A DNA stretch of 64,000 bases from Erpobdella octoculata (GCA_963978895.1 OZ022242.1:7279498-7343497); one strand, 5' to 3'. Positions 36,592 through 54,060 are shown, counted from the stretch's first letter. A program made the numbers and translations. The notes: generated by a model not told the origin, from the letters alone.

Positions 36592-38702
36592 CTAGCTGGG
36601 TTACCCGGCGTTGCCCGGGGATTTTAACGGCTTTTTATCGTTTTCTCTCTGGCTCCCGTTTCCTTAACCGCTTGCTTTCCCGTTCCATGTCGCTTTCTCA
36701 CTCCTGGTCGCATTTCTGCTCACGGTCGCTTTTCCGGCCCGGTCTCTTTTACTTTTCCCGATCCCGGTTGCTTTTACGCTTTACCGCTCCAGCTTGCTCT
36801 TCTTTTCGCTCTTCTGTTCCTCCATTAAATTTTAGAGCCTTCCCAATGTGGCTTAGATGGGCTGTAGCGGAATGCTGTGCACAGTCATCAAAATTGATCT
36901 GTTCTCTCGTTAACACTTTGTTGTTTGGTTTGCTCGTTTAGTTACATCTGAACTTCCTCAATTTTAATTAGTGTTCTTTAATGTATTGGTTCCACTCTGC
37001 AAGTGTGATCTTCTGCAAAGGCTTATTATGATTGACTGAAGCTGAAAAAAAAAGAATTTATTAGTTAACGGCTGCAATAATGTTAAAATCCGCTCATATA
37101 TCTCAACAGATTATATTTATTTTAAATACTTGTAAGATTATAAATGCTTACAATAGATTTATCACACACTGTTCAACAGCTGCTTTTCGAAAAATCGCTA
37201 GTCTTAGTTTTTGAGTTGTTCTTAGTTTTTAAGTGTCATGTCTACAGAAAGCATATAACGCTACATGTGGCATGTTAATAAATGTTGACCCGTGGCTTTG
37301 AAAAATGTGATATAAGACACAGATTGAAATAAAACATGAAGTAATAATAATATTAGAAACCTTCAAAGCATTAACTTAATGAATTTTCCGAGAGTTTTCT
37401 GAGATCATCAATTTGGAACAATCGAAGAGTACCACTTTTATTTAGCAAATGATGCAATTATAAATTGAACAAAACAGCAGCAGATTGATAGGCTGGCTTG
37501 AAAACTTTGTTCATGATTTTGTTGAAACACAAAAATACTGCACTTGCTTACATTTCTTTCAAATTTCATGCACCTCATATATCAGTGAAACTTTTACAAT
37601 AAATTTTTGTTGCATGTAAGATTTTCTTTAAAATGTAATTTTCTAATTTCCTCTGAAAAGTAAAAAATAAAATAAGACCGATAAATTAATTCATAATCTT
37701 ATAGTCATAACTACTCGTAAATAATAATGGTTGTAATGCCATCACATAAAAAAAAACTTACCTGCCCAAAAAAATTTCTCATTTACCAATAGGCTGATAG
37801 CAAGCTCGTCGCTCAACAATATTAGATAAGGAACAATTGAAGTCAGAAGCCTTGAACGATAAATATGAACAATGAATTTAAATTTATTTTTCCAATCTGC
37901 AACTCCTTTTTATAAAACACAAAATGTTAGAGCATAATGATAATCTTATAATAATTAATAATAATATAACATAATGAAACACGTGCAATGCAACAAACGA
38001 AACAAATTGAAAGATACACAGTAAATCATGATTTTAAAAACTAAAAACAAATTACCAAAGCTTTGCCAATTACTTTTGAATGGGAGATATGAACAATGAA
38101 TTTCTAATTTGATTTAATTTAAATTTGTTAAGTCTGGAACTTTTTTTGTGAAGCACAAAATATCTCTAAATAGAAGAAATTCCACCTGCAATTTATTGAT
38201 TAGTCCTTAAATCCAAAGTTATCTAGATTTAAAAAATAAGTTGCTAAAATCAAATATAAAGTTTACCGATAGCAGAGCTGTCGTATCGGAGGTTCGGAAG
38301 AGAATGAGCCTCAATGAGCTCTATGAAATCAAAACAAAGGTATCCGGCGGCACCATAGATATCTATGGGCGGCACTAAACAACACACATATTTATTTAAT
38401 TTAATATTTATATTTAAAACCTTTAAAATTTAAGAAAAAAAATTAAAAATATTTTGTATAATTTAACTATAAATTAATTTATTTTTATTTTGTAGAAAAA
38501 AAAATTTACTCCAACTTACTACCGCTGACCAAAAGGTTTTTTGTCCATAAAACATCAACGGAGGAACCAATTTATTTAAAATTTTACAGGAACCACCGCT
38601 TGAATAAGATACATAAGTGTGCCAAATTTCAATTAAATCTGTTCGGCCGTTTACATTTTATGTCCGAACAAACAAACAAACATTTCATTTTTATATATAA
38701 GA
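36592..38702 (-). mobile_element. Type e Helitron with possible captured exon
   Basis: The 3' terminus on the plus strand is CTAGCTGGGTTACCC; on the minus strand it holds the strong hairpin CCCGGGCAACGCCGGG. The minus-strand 5' terminus is TCTTATATATAAAAATG at 38702-38686. It sits between A (36591) and T (38703), dividing the usual type b/type c junction. A near relative at 57387-59114 lacks about 385 bp (37670-38055). The interior has one GC-richer, codon-like stretch at 38268-38378. Confidence 0.85.
38268..38378 (-). other. Possible captured exon in type e Helitron
   Basis: Within very AT-rich DNA, about 110 bp is GC-balanced and open on both strands. On the minus strand it reads PPIDIYGAAGYLCFDFIEL then IEAHSLPNLRYDSSAI. 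It lies between an acceptor-like TTGTTTAG and a donor-like ATCG|GTAAAC. On the plus strand it reads VVSEVRKRMSLNELYEIKTK then VSGGTIDIYGRH. The paralogue at 58660-58776 keeps both readings but the acceptor AG has become TG. Helitrons are known to capture exons; the source gene is not recognised. Confidence 0.4.
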
Positions 38703-38704
38703 TA

Positions 38705-39220
38705 CTAGAGTTAGCCTGTCAAAAATGACGGATTTTTTAAAATTCAATTATATGTTCATTTCTGATTACAGTATCACCTTGTTTGATCTTTGAGACTGTC
38801 ATTGTACACTTGCGTAATAACTTTTATTACACGCCTGCTGATTGCTGACCCCTGCGGCCACCGAGTTATGCGTAATTGCTAACATACATACATAGTGGTT
38901 TTGCCCGCCCCAAGGGGGCATGTCTTAAAATTACAATTTACTTTGGATACATTTTATAAAAAATAGTCAACAAAAACAAAATGACATTTGATAACCATAC
39001 AATTTTTTTTTATATATCAGCAAATTTAATGAAATTTTTTATTGTGTTAAAATTTTCAATTTACTAAAGTATTTCATATAAATTCAAAGGATGTGAAAAT
39101 TGAAAAGTTCAATAATTGGTTATTAAAGAATTTCAGTATACACGACATTTCTTGTGAATTGACGGCCATCGAGAAGTGGTCCTTGGTTCTGAGATTTTTT
39201 TAAATCTATTATATATAATA
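38705..39220 (-). mobile_element. Type c Helitron, copy 3
   Basis: CTAGAGTTAGCC terminus two bases after the type e 5' end; body as 5881-6417 with a short deletion near 38838; abuts type d at 39221. Confidence 0.6.
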
Positions 39221-41536
<2,316 letters not shown>

Positions 41537-43874
41537 CTAGCAGTGCCCGTAGCGGCTTCGCTCGCATGAAATTAGAGAATTTGAACCGTGCATCCATAGG
41601 TGTCGGCTCGGCCCGTCGACAACTTGGCCCAGCCCGTTTCAAAACCAAAATTCCTGGCCCGGCACGGCCCGTCTAATTTGGGCCCGGCCCGTTTTTACAG
41701 GCCTAGAAATTCTATATACTTGATGAAAAACTTCGGCCCGTCCCACGTTGACTTCAGGTTTGGCCCGGCCCGTCTGAAGACCCTAAAACTACAAAAATGA
41801 CTATATGCTTAGTGAAAAACCTCGGCCCGTACCACCTTGATTTAAGGTTTAGCCTGGCCCGTAAGAAGACCCTAAAATTACGGCTTGGCACGACCGGTGA
41901 TAAACTGGACTCAGCTACTTTAAACCGGCACAAAACCTCAAAATTCTAAGTTTTACATCTGTAATGCTTGCAGTTGTTGAGTAGCAGTTATTTTAAAATC
42001 AAATAATCCTTATTTTGACCCCACATTTGAAGTCATGGAAACCAAAGTTTTAAAAAATGGTGAAACACTTATATCGTTATTTTTTGAGGCACTGGTGGCA
42101 GAGCGGTAGAGCGTTCGCCTGTCGATCGTTAGGAAATTAGAGAGTTTGAACCGTGCATCCATAGTAGAGATCATTTTTTTAGGTCTCCGCTCGGCCCGTC
42201 GACAAATTAGCCCAGCCCGTTTTAAAAACCCAAACTCCTGGTCCAGCACAGCCCGTCTGAATTAGGCCCGGCTCATTTTTACAGGCCTAGAAGTTCTATA
42301 TACTTGATGAAAAACTTCGGCCCGTCCCACCTTGACCTCAGGTTTGGCCCGGCCAAACTGAAGACCCTAAAATCACTAAAATATCTATATACTTGGTGAA
42401 AAACCTCGGCCCGTCCCACTTTGATTCAAGGTTTGGCCTGGCCCGTGTGAAGACTCCAAAATAACGGCTTGGCCCGGCCGATGATAAACTGGACTTAGCT
42501 ACTTTTAACCGGCACAAAACTTCAAAATACTAATTTTTACATTTGTAGCACTTACAGTTTGTGAGTAGCAAATAACCCTTATTTCCACCCCACATTTGAG
42601 GTCCTGGAAACCAAACTTTCAAAAAATGCTAAAACACATATTTCATTATTTTTGGAGTAGAAACTAAATACTAATTTTTACTTCTGTAGCATTAACAGTT
42701 TTTGAGTAGCAGCTACTTTAAAAACCAAATAACCCAAAAAATGATGAAACACGTATATCTTTTTTTTGAGTAGATACTAAGTATTAATTTTTACATCTGT
42801 GGCAATTACAGTTGTTGAGTAGCAGTTACTTTAAAAACCAAATAACCCTATTTTCCACCCCACATTTGAAGTCCTGGAAACCAAATTTTCAAAAAATTGT
42901 GAAACCCGTATATCATTATTTTTAGAGTGGAAACTAAATACTAATTTTTACTTTTGTAGCATTAACAGTTTTTGAGTAGAAGCTACTTTAAAAACCAAAT
43001 AACCCAACTTTCCAACCCACATTTGAGGTCCGGGAAACCGAATTTTCAAAATTTGGTGAAACACGTATCTTTTTATTTTTCAAAAAGAATCTATATACCA
43101 AATTTCAAAATCTCCTCATTTTTGGTTTTCGAGATATACATTGTTTTAGCAAAAAGTTTGTTTTCCAGTTTTTTCCCCTCAGGAGCAAAATTTTCAAAAA
43201 TCCTTTCTTAGCGGATGTTTTCCAACCCACATTTGAGGTCCGGGAAACCAAATTTGTAAAAAATGGTGAAACACGTATATCTTTATTTTTAGAAAAGAAA
43301 CTAAATAATAATTTTTACATCTATGGTATTTACTGTTTTTGAGTAGCAGTTACTATAAAAGACAATTAGCCCTATTTTCCACCCCACATTTGAAGTCCTG
43401 GAAACCAAATTTTCAAAAAATGCTAAAACACGTATTTCATTATTTTTGGAGTAGAAACTAAATACTAATTTTTACTCCTGTAGCATTAACAGTTTTTGAG
43501 TAGAAGCTACTTTAAAAACCAATTAACCCAACTTTCCAACCCACATTTGAGGTCCGGGAAACCGAATTTTCAAAATTTGGTGAAACACGTATCTTTTTAT
43601 TTTTCAAAAAGAATCTATATACCAAATTTCAAAATCTCCTCATTTTTGGTTTTCGAGATATACATTGTTTTAGCAAAAAGTTTGTTTTCCAGTTTTTTCC
43701 CCTCAGGAGCAAAATTTTCAAAAATCCTTTCTTAGCGGATGTTTACGCTATAAAAGTAATATATGTTCCAAATTTCACGTTCCTAGGATGAGGCGTTTGA
43801 GCTCGTCGTTGATTATCAGTCAGTCAGTCAGTCAGTCAGTCAGTCAGTCAGTCAGTCAGTCAGTCAGGACATGT

Positions 43875-43880
<6 letters not shown>
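41537..43880 (-). mobile_element. Composite type a' Helitron with tRNA-like insert
   Basis: The 3' terminus is CTAGCAGTGCCCG. At 42089-42133 a tRNA-like half-sequence replaces the 3' terminal 32 bp of a second type a body, which runs to a long CAGT run at 43814-43866. A 524-bp stretch is tandemly duplicated (42960-43219 and 43484-43743 correspond). This is the complete counterpart of 2254-3334. Confidence 0.65.
42089..42133 (+). pseudogene. tRNA-like 5' half, copy 2
   Basis: Same sequence and same fusion to Helitron body as 2806-2850. A box TGGCAGAGCGG is present; B box is absent. Confidence 0.5.
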
Positions 43881-45466
<1,586 letters not shown>

Positions 45467-46507
45467 CTATAGTTATCCCGTCAAAAATGACGGATTTTTA
45501 AAATTTAATTATATGTTCATTTCTGATTGCAGTATCACCTTTTTTGATCTTTGAGACTGTCATTGTACACTTGCGTAATAACTTTTATTACACGCCTGCG
45601 CTCACTAACTTTTATCAAGGATATCTTGATATAACAACTGGATCCACAACCTACTCTAGCACGCCAACACAATTTAGCCAATTACGTCATAGTTACATCA
45701 AGATTTTTTGAAATATGATATAACTACTGATGCTTTTGTAGTTTGTTACATCAATTTATCTATAATTATGATATAAGAAGCAATACAACATTAGGCCTAC
45801 TAGAGTAGGTTGTGCATCCAGTTGTTATATCAAGACATCCTTGCTTTTATCAAATGCTGATTGCTGACCCCTGCGGCCGCCGAGTTATGTGTAATTGCTA
45901 ACATACATACATAGTGGTTTTGCCCGCCCCAAGGGCGCATGTCTTAAAATTACAATGTACTTTGGATACATTTTATAGAAAATAGTCAACAAAAACAAAA
46001 TGACATTTGATAACAATAAAATTTTTTTATATATATCAGCAAATTTAATGAAATTTTTTATTGTGTTAAAATTTTCAATTTACTAAAGTATTTCATATAA
46101 ATTCAAAGGATGTGAAAATTGAAAAGTTCAATAATTGGTTATTAAAGAATTTCGGTATACACGACATTTCTTGTAAATTGACGGCCATCGTTGAGAAGTG
46201 GTCCTTGCTTCTGAGATTTGTTTAAATTTCATTATATAATATTTTTTGATTGCAGAACCACTTCTTTTGATCTCTAGGACTGAAAGTGTATATAGGAACA
46301 ATTGCATAATAACTTTTATTACACGCATACGCGCAATAAATTCTTACACTCACATCGATAACGTCTATGAGACTAATTACGTAAGCGTGACAGAATCAGT
46401 GAGTGAGTGATGTGGGCTACTATAATATAGATTTTTCGATTGCAGCACCACTTCTTTTGATCTCTAGGACTGAGACTGAGATAAGTACAATTGCATTATA
46501 ATTTTTA
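45467..46507 (-). mobile_element. Type c/d Helitron hybrid carrying a MITE
   Basis: Begins ctatagttatccc (CTAG mutated to CTAT) with the perfect CCGTCAAAAATGACGG hairpin and a type c body. It passes near 46150 into type d sequence without an intervening CTAG. It ends with the first type d 5' end (ctactataatataga, ~46428) and part of the second. Confidence 0.55.
45616..45843. mobile_element. MITE with ~46-bp terminal inverted repeats
   Basis: The left end CAAGGATATCTTGATATAAC and the inverse of the right end (CAAGGATGTCTTGATATAAC) match over about 46 bp with few mismatches. The host site cttttat(caa) is repeated on both sides. The empty site reads aacttttatcaactgctg at 6022. No coding capacity; the duplicated site of 7-10 bp would suit a hAT- or Mutator-related element. 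Confidence 0.8.
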
Positions 46508-46778
46508 TTACAAAAAGAGGTAATTACTTCATAATCTCTAAGCAATAATTTCAAATTAAACAGTCAGAAAGGAGCAAGAAACTGAAAACTTAATTGAATC
46601 AAATTTAATGAAATTAATTTGTATATCTCGATTGGTGCTGGGGATTTCATTTGCATCCACGACAACAACGCGCCTTCATCGATCTGTTTGCATGCATTAA
46701 TGCTGCTGAATGCATTATTATTCGCCTGTTGTGTCTGAATGCTTTTTTCTTCAGTAATTTAATACCATAATACCATAT
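46508..46778. other. Inverted block U fragment and unassigned sequence
   Basis: 46508-46575 is the reverse complement of 10740-10803. It is followed by about 200 bp with a moderately GC-rich core (cacgacaacaacgcgccttc) and no recognised gene. The same arrangement occurs at 59908-60177. Confidence 0.6.
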
Positions 46779-49638
46779 ATCCCCTACTTATTTGTTAATG
46801 GAAGTTTCTACTCAAAATTGGAAAAAAAATTAGCTTTATTATTCTATAAAAGATTTCAAGATGTTATGTTTACTCCATCATAAAGAAATGAAAAATTTGC
46901 TACGATCTATGCAAGTTCTTGTATACAAATCCATTACATTTTAAAATTATTTAAGCGACAATTGCTAAAAATTTAAATCATCTTGAACTATAATTTTTTT
47001 TTGTCTACAAACAGATTATTAACTACTTATTGTCGATTTTCAAACAAATTTACTTCGGATTTTTTAAGATGTTTTCATTGTAAACCTTCTTTACAGTTAC
47101 CTGAATGGCTAACAATTCTAATTTACGGAACTTATATTCTAGATTGGATGCTTCATTCAGCTCATTGAAATAATTTCCACATCGGCTCTAGAAACCCAGA
47201 GCGCTGAGCACTTTTCAATTTTGGACACAAACTCTGGTTGAAAGTCAAAACCATAAATTCCAACATGTTGACTTCAAGTCATAAACTTTTGTATTTGCTG
47301 ATTGAGTTAACAGAATCCATTGCTCATTTTTCACACTCCTAATATGATGACTATAATGGAAAAAAATGAGCCAAATAAGCTTTTTTGCTTTTTTAGTAAA
47401 TTAATTTTAAAAGCAATTTCTAATTGTCTTTAATTTTATCCTATTAAGCTTTTTTCTGTTTTCCATTTATATGAAGTCGTCTCTTTTTTTGTTTTTTTTT
47501 AAACTGACAACTTTGGTCTCACTCATTCGTTTAGTGAAGACACATCAATTTTATTGCTTGGTCGCAGAGCACAGTTGCGCTTCAGTGAAAGATGGTTTAG
47601 AAACTATTTTGTTGACTAAAACAAAACATTCATAACTGCTTATTACCGAAAGCTAAAACGCCGAAAACCACCTCAGAGCTGCGCTGTTGTTGGATTTGCT
47701 CAGGTAAACTTGGCCTTTTATCGACTTGTGGTAGTAAAATGAGTACCAGTTTTTGAACTAGAAGAAAAAGAGCTTTACATATCGATAATACGGTTACATG
47801 AGCGGTTAGCATGAACCGCATTTGCACGAGCTGACCATAGCGCTACTGTGCAGGTTTCTGTTCAGACATTTTATGCAATTTGTATTCAATAACGCTACAA
47901 AAACAATACATTTTGAATACAAAATACCAGCATAAACAAGTTTTGGTAAGCTGTAAGACCTTTAATACTTGCACCTGCTTGCCTCAAAATTCACTAATTT
48001 CACACGCATTAAAAAGATTAAATTTTTGTCTTTATAAAGAAAATACTTTTGCAGATAGTCTAGAAAAGTATTCCAAAAAAGCGGACAATTTTTAAAAATA
48101 AGGGCAACTGCTAGAACTTATCCCTGTAGCCATGATTACAACCTGGTTGAACAGAGTCATGAAAACCATTAAGTTGTTCGAGTTTGGCTTGAACCGTTTT
48201 CCTACTGTGTTGACATTGCTACAGAGAAAGAAAGAAAAATAAAAGAAAAAAGAAAGAAAGAAAAATAAAAGAAAAAAGAAAGAAAGAAAAAAAAGAGAGA
48301 AAGAAAGAGAAAGAAAAAAAAGAAAAGAAAAAAAGAGAAAAAAGAGAAAAAAAAGAGAAAGAAAAAGAGAGAGAGAGAAAGAGAGAGAGAAAAGATTGAG
48401 AAAAAAAGAACAACATCGAAAGCAACGGTATCACCAATTAAATAAAAATTTCAATTTAACTTTATTTTGTTTTACTAATTATAAAAATCAAAACATTTAA
48501 AAAAATTCAAAAATTTACGATTCACAGAATAAAATTTTTTTGGGCATTTCATTTATTGCAACTAACTTTAACGGGCATAAAACCTTAAAGCTCAGAAACT
48601 AATTTTTCGAAAAATATTGAAACACATATTTTATTATTTTTTAAGAAAACTTAATAACTGAATTTTAATATTTTTAAATTTCCAGTTATTAAATTTGAAA
48701 GCAAATAATCTTTTTTCCACTCTACAATTGTTGTACTGGAAGCCAAAACAAAAAAAGTATTTAACGGTATATATAAAGGTATATATAGAAAGGTTTATAA
48801 CTTTATTTTCTAAGTAGTATCTAAATACAAATTTTTATATCTGTAATATTTTCAGTTTCTCTGTGGCAGTTATTCTAAAAAACATTTAACTCTATTTTCC
48901 GCCCTACGTTTAGGGTCACAAAAACCAAATTAAAAAAAAAAAAGATGGAAAACGTTTTTTTTATTTAAAAAATATAGATAGAAAATTTTAACACTTTGAC
49001 ATACTCAGGTTTCAAGCAAATAATTCTTTTCACCACACGTTTAAACTCACGAGAGCAATATTATCAAAAAATAGTGAAAAGCGTATATCTTTATTTTATG
49101 AGTAAATAAAAATACAAATTTTTAAATTCCCGCTCATTATCCAGTTTTTGTTTCCGCTCGCTCTCCCGCTTTACTCATTTCGTGACTGATTTCAATTTTT
49201 TCCCCAAAAACCTTCCCCCATTAATTTTCAAAGTTGGGTGAAAATGTCATTACGATTGGATGAATGGTGTATCAATGCATAAAGAAAATACATACATTAT
49301 TATTTTTTTAATTACATATTACTACATATTATTACAAAATTATTACATATTATTTTTATCTATGTACATTTCATTACTTGTTTTTATTCGTCTTTGTTTA
49401 TGTTCGGTTCCTGTACCGCCGGCCTTTTGCTTTTTTCTGAAGATGGCTGAAAAATAGCCAAAACTTGCAAGTTAAAAAATAATAAAGATTTGTATAATCG
49501 GTCGTTCTTTGAACAACTTCGTGGGCAAAATAAATTACGTGAACTATCTCATATAATAGAACAAGTTTGCAACAAAACTTGGTCAATAAAATTTAACCGA
49601 GCCTGTATCGACGAAAAATTAGCACCTAATTATTTGAG

Positions 49639-49640
<2 letters not shown>
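46779..49640. other. Block U, copy 3
   Basis: Colinear with 13416-16240. The candidate exon near 47548-47704 has a 1-nt deletion that breaks its frame, though the CAG|GTAAAC donor remains. Purine tract at 48221-48392 with two interspersed aataaaa units. Exon-like [13 protein letters not shown] at 49490-49640. Confidence 0.55.
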
Positions 49641-49725
<85 letters not shown>

Positions 49726-49726
49726 A

Positions 49727-49781
<55 letters not shown>
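49641..49781. repeat. (TA)n plus (CA)n tract
   Basis: TA, then cataaacatacatacaca, (CA)n, then TA up to the A before the Helitron CTAG at 49782. Confidence 0.96.
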
Positions 49782-50850
49782 CTAGCTGGGTTACCCGGCG
49801 TTGCCTGGGGAATTTAAAGGTTTTTTTATCGTTTTTCTCTCTGGCTCCCGTTTCCTTAACCGCTCGTTTGCCCGGGCATCTTTGCATCTATTGAAACATT
49901 TATGCAGATACTTTTGATTTTTAATTAAAAGAAATACAACAAACACATACAGTCATTTTATTGCAAAGCTTTCTGATACACAATGTTTTTTGTTTTTCCA
50001 TAAGGTGCATTAATAGTTATACTATTTAACTTAAAATACATTAATAGTTATATTGATATACTCACTCACAATAAATTTTTCAATTTTCTTGTCTGTAAGC
50101 ACAAAATAATATCTGTTAGACTAAAAGTAGCACAAAATAATATCTGTTAGAGGTTAGAGTGGTTAGATTGGTTAGAGTGGTTAGACTGGTAGAGCGATAA
50201 TGATAGCCTGACACACAACGACCGAAACAATTTACAATTTAATATATACACAACAATAATTAACAATTAAATAATATAAAAATAGTAGCCTAAGTAAATA
50301 ATATAAGAATAGTAGCCTAAGTTTTTAAATTACTTTGATTTCGAGAAACCGAGACGATAAACAGCGAATGTAAACAAAACATAGCTCTGATACAATAGCG
50401 AAAATATTTAAAAAAATTAATTTTCTAAAACATTCAAAAACATTTGAACGATATACAGTAATTAAAAAAATAATAGTATAGTATATAGTATATTATATAT
50501 TACTTTTGATATATTGATATAATTGATATAAGTAAAATAATACTCACTTTTGATTTTGAGAAATCGCGACAACCAACAACGACGGAACAGAAGTCGAAAG
50601 CAACCCTAAGCTCGTTAAGCCGCGATATAATTGCATAGATAAAATATTTCTAAAAATTAATTTTCTAAAATTGCATAAATAAAATATTTCTAAAAATTAA
50701 TTTTCTAAAAACATTCAAAACAATTTTTTTAAATAAATGAGATTATTTGTTAGGTGGTAAATGTTTTTGTTATTATGTAAAATTTCGTGCAAATCCCTTC
50801 ATTGGTTTTGGCGTTATTAATGAACATACGTTGCCTTTTATATATATAGA
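49782..50850 (-). mobile_element. Short type e-related Helitron
   Basis: The 3' terminus is CTAGCTGGGTTACCC with a CCCAGGCAACGCCGGG hairpin. The minus-strand 5' terminus TCTATATATATAAAAGGC starts at 50850. It is inserted between A and T in the TA/CA tract, and the empty site is seen at 31660-31672. The interior shows atacacaatgttttttg near its 3' end, as in the RepHel Helitron. It also has ggttagagt repeats at 50151-50190 and a 40-bp direct repeat at 50630-50710. No coding sequence. Confidence 0.85.
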
Positions 50851-51050
50851 TACATATATATATACATAGAATATAGAAAACAAAATAAATTTTAGCTATG
50901 TAATGAAATGTAAAATAAAACCACATTGAACAAAAACGTTTATTTAAAAAGCGATATTCAAAAAACAGAAAATAGAATAACAACTAATGCTACAGTTAGT
51001 GAACTTTTATTCTTATTAAGTAACAATTTGTTGCGGAATTATCGAGTGGT

Positions 51051-52736
51051 TTATTTGTTTTCAAATTCTTGGATGACGAGCTTACAATCTTTGTGTCTGC
51101 GACAGAGGGTTTTTAAGAAATTACTTGAAAAACTTTGCTTATGTGGAGACTTTAAGATTTTTTCATAACTTAAACAAACTTTTAAAAAATGGCAAATGTG
51201 AGGAAAACTTTGATTCGTTAATTTAAAATACGTATTATATGCATTTACAATTAAATTATTTTTGTGTTTGTTTTTTTGGATCGTTTCCACTGTAAAGCCC
51301 TTCCACCAATGGCCGTTCTTTAAAAAATCATGACAAGCCGGGTTTAGCGTCATCTCTCTTATTGATTTCATAAAAAGATTAATTCTTTCTTTATAAACAT
51401 ACGGCAATATATTTCTAAAGAAAAAAGCATTCAAAAATGTTAGGGTTAATTTTTCGGAGAGACCAATTGAAAGCATAGTTTTGAACAAAGAAAAATTTGT
51501 ACTAACTACTTCTGGTTGGTAAGGGTAAAAATTAAGTTGTACGGAGATTGTATCTATTAGGAACGGGAAAAATGTTTTTAATTCTTCGTGGTTATTAGAA
51601 TCTTTAAAAATCTCAGTCAAGAATAAAAAAACTTTGGATTTTTCTGTAGCACGTTTTAAAACTTCCATTATTCCTTCTATTGTATAATACGTGCCGATGG
51701 AATTGCTGTTTAAATTTATCAAATTTTTGTTAGCAGAATTGAATTGGTTTTCATCTTCAAGTCCGAGATAAGAAAATTTTCTTGTTTGCAGCCAAGAATT
51801 TGTTGGGTTCAAAAATATTTCGATGAGATTCGTATAGCTTACATCAATGTGGTGCAGTTTAGGCAGTTTCTTAATCATTGAAATCAATGAAATTGTTTGC
51901 TCATTGGAATTTTCTCTGTTACGATCAACACATTTGTTGTTTCTAAAATGTAAATATTCCAGCTGAGTTAAACATGATAATATTGCAGCAATTTTTGAAA
52001 ATGTACCACTCCTCATTCCGGTTAGTTTTAATTTTTTAAGATTTACTAATGTCTTCAGCATACCAAGAAACAAAAAATTAAAATTAAAATAATTACAGGA
52101 TAAAATTTTTAACTTTTCTCCAGGAAAGTGAATGTTTAATTTTTCGTAACTTTTTCCCCACGGTCCAAGGTTATTAAGTGATAATTGAGTAAGATTTGGA
52201 CACTCCCAAATATCAGTATTAGCAATTCTGTTGCACAAACGACAAGAATTGTTTGTTTTATCACCACAAGTATAAGAATAAAAATCCAATTCTAGTACGG
52301 TAAGATTTTCAGACATGCGAGAAAGTTTTGTTATTATATCATGAGTTAATATGTGGTAAGAGTCATTTGTTCTGTTAAAACTCTTAGATATTGATACAAT
52401 GTTTGGATTTTTTTGTTTCAGAAAGTCGATACCTGTTAAGCCATTAAATTCATAGTTTCCATAATCTCTAAAAATAATGTCTTTGAAGTTGGATTTATCT
52501 GATTCAATTATACAAGGTAATAAGTATTCAATTGATATTAAATACCCAATTCTATAACTTTTTCGTATAATTTTTCTCAGAATTTGTGAAGAAATATTTA
52601 AATCAGTTTTTATTTGATAATTAAGACCTTTTATCGGATTTTTAGCTGGCTTAAGAAATATTTTTCTAAAATTGTACATTGCAAACATTTTGCAGCATGT
52701 TTTAAGTGTGTTTGATTGAAATATAGAACCATTCAT
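51051..52736 (-). CDS. LRR plus helical-repeat protein, copy 3
   Basis: A complete 561-codon frame from ATG (52734-52736) to TAA, colinear with 17054-18739 without gaps. It differs by a small number of substitutions (for example TCGDKTNN and CNRIANTD in the Cys-cluster region, and NAYN near the end). All four clustered cysteines are kept. An extra A in the A8 run upstream shifts the ATG-less extension seen in copies 1 and 2, which supports the internal ATG as the true start. Its 3' flank carries a Helitron (49782-50850) instead of the tandem duplication of copy 1. Function is unassigned, as for copy 1. Confidence 0.62.
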   Translation of the reverse strand: MNGSIFQSNTLKTCCKMFAMYNFRKIFLKPAKNPIKGLNYQIKTDLNISSQILRKIIRKSYRIGYLISIEYLLPCIIESDKSNFKDIIFRDYGNYEFNGLTGIDFLKQKNPNIVSISKSFNRTNDSYHILTHDIITKLSRMSENLTVLELDFYSYTCGDKTNNSCRLCNRIANTDIWECPNLTQLSLNNLGPWGKSYEKLNIHFPGEKLKILSCNYFNFNFLFLGMLKTLVNLKKLKLTGMRSGTFSKIAAILSCLTQLEYLHFRNNKCVDRNRENSNEQTISLISMIKKLPKLHHIDVSYTNLIEIFLNPTNSWLQTRKFSYLGLEDENQFNSANKNLINLNSNSIGTYYTIEGIMEVLKRATEKSKVFLFLTEIFKDSNNHEELKTFFPFLIDTISVQLNFYPYQPEVVSTNFSLFKTMLSIGLSEKLTLTFLNAFFFRNILPYVYKERINLFMKSIREMTLNPACHDFLKNGHWWKGFTVETIQKNKHKNNLIVNAYNTYFKLTNQSFPHICHFLKVCLSYEKILKSPHKQSFSSNFLKTLCRRHKDCKLVIQEFENK

Positions 52737-53267
<531 letters not shown>

Positions 53268-53347
53268 TGGTCGGTGGCTCAGTTGGTAAGAGCGCTTGCA
53301 TTTAGGCGAGGCGGTGTTGCCGTAGACACGTGGGTTCGATTCCTAGT
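53268..53347 (+). pseudogene. tRNA-Leu-like sequence, copy 3
   Basis: A and B boxes identical to 3391-3470. The TA tract that follows has been interrupted by the Helitron at 53375. Confidence 0.6.
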
Positions 53348-53643
53348 AGAGTCTTATATATATAAATATATATATCTATATATATAAAAATGAATGTTTG
53401 TATTTATGTTAATGTCCTTTATGCATTGCTACACCATTCATCCGATCGTAATGAAATTTTCACACAACCTTGAGAGTCAAGGGGAAAGTCAAATAAAAAA
53501 AAAATTGAAATCCGTCACAAAATGAGCGGAGCGGAGCGGGTGAGCGAGCGGGAACTATATATATATGTATGTGCGTATGTATGTGTGTATGTATGTATGT
53601 GTATGTGCATGTATGTGTGTCTGTGTGTGTGTTTATGTATGTA

Positions 53644-53990
53644 CTAGCGGAGATACCCGGCGTTGCCCGGGTTTTTTAGAAGTTTTTCTAATGTTTGTCT
53701 CTTTCTCTCCCGTTTCCTTTCCCACCTGCTTTCCCACTCCCGTTCGCTTTCCCGTTTTCGGTCGTTTTCCCGCTCCCGGTCGCTTTCCCGCTCCCGGTCG
53801 CTTTCCCGCTCCCGGTCGCTTTCCCGCTCCCGGTCGCTTTACCACTCCCGGTCGCTTTCCCGCTCACGTTTGCTCTCCCATTCCCGCTCACGCTTGCTTT
53901 TCCGTTCCCGCTCGCTGTCCGTTCCGGGTCGCTTTCCCGTTTCTATAATAGACAAACTAACCCACAAACATTCATATATATATATATATA
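53644..53990 (-). mobile_element. Inner inverted Helitron
   Basis: On the plus strand it begins CTAGCGGAGATACCC with the hairpin CCCGGCGTTGCCCGGG. It ends at the complement of a 5' end, acaaacattcatatatata. The first T of the expected minus-strand 5' TC is not evident, so the outer boundary is approximate. The interior (53750-53870) has an 18-bp repeat ggtcgctttcccgctccc, the inverse of the repeat in the outer element. Confidence 0.75.
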
Positions 53991-54060
53991 GTCTTAGCAA
54001 ATCTATTTTACGTTTTATAGGCTAACAGAAGTTATGAAAGAATGGAAAAGAAAAAATGAG

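Noticed and set aside
53565..54025. Pro/Gly- and Ser/Arg-rich frames at 53565-54517 on both strands
   Set aside because: They are translations of 18-bp minisatellites inside nested Helitrons, open in several frames at once, with no domain.
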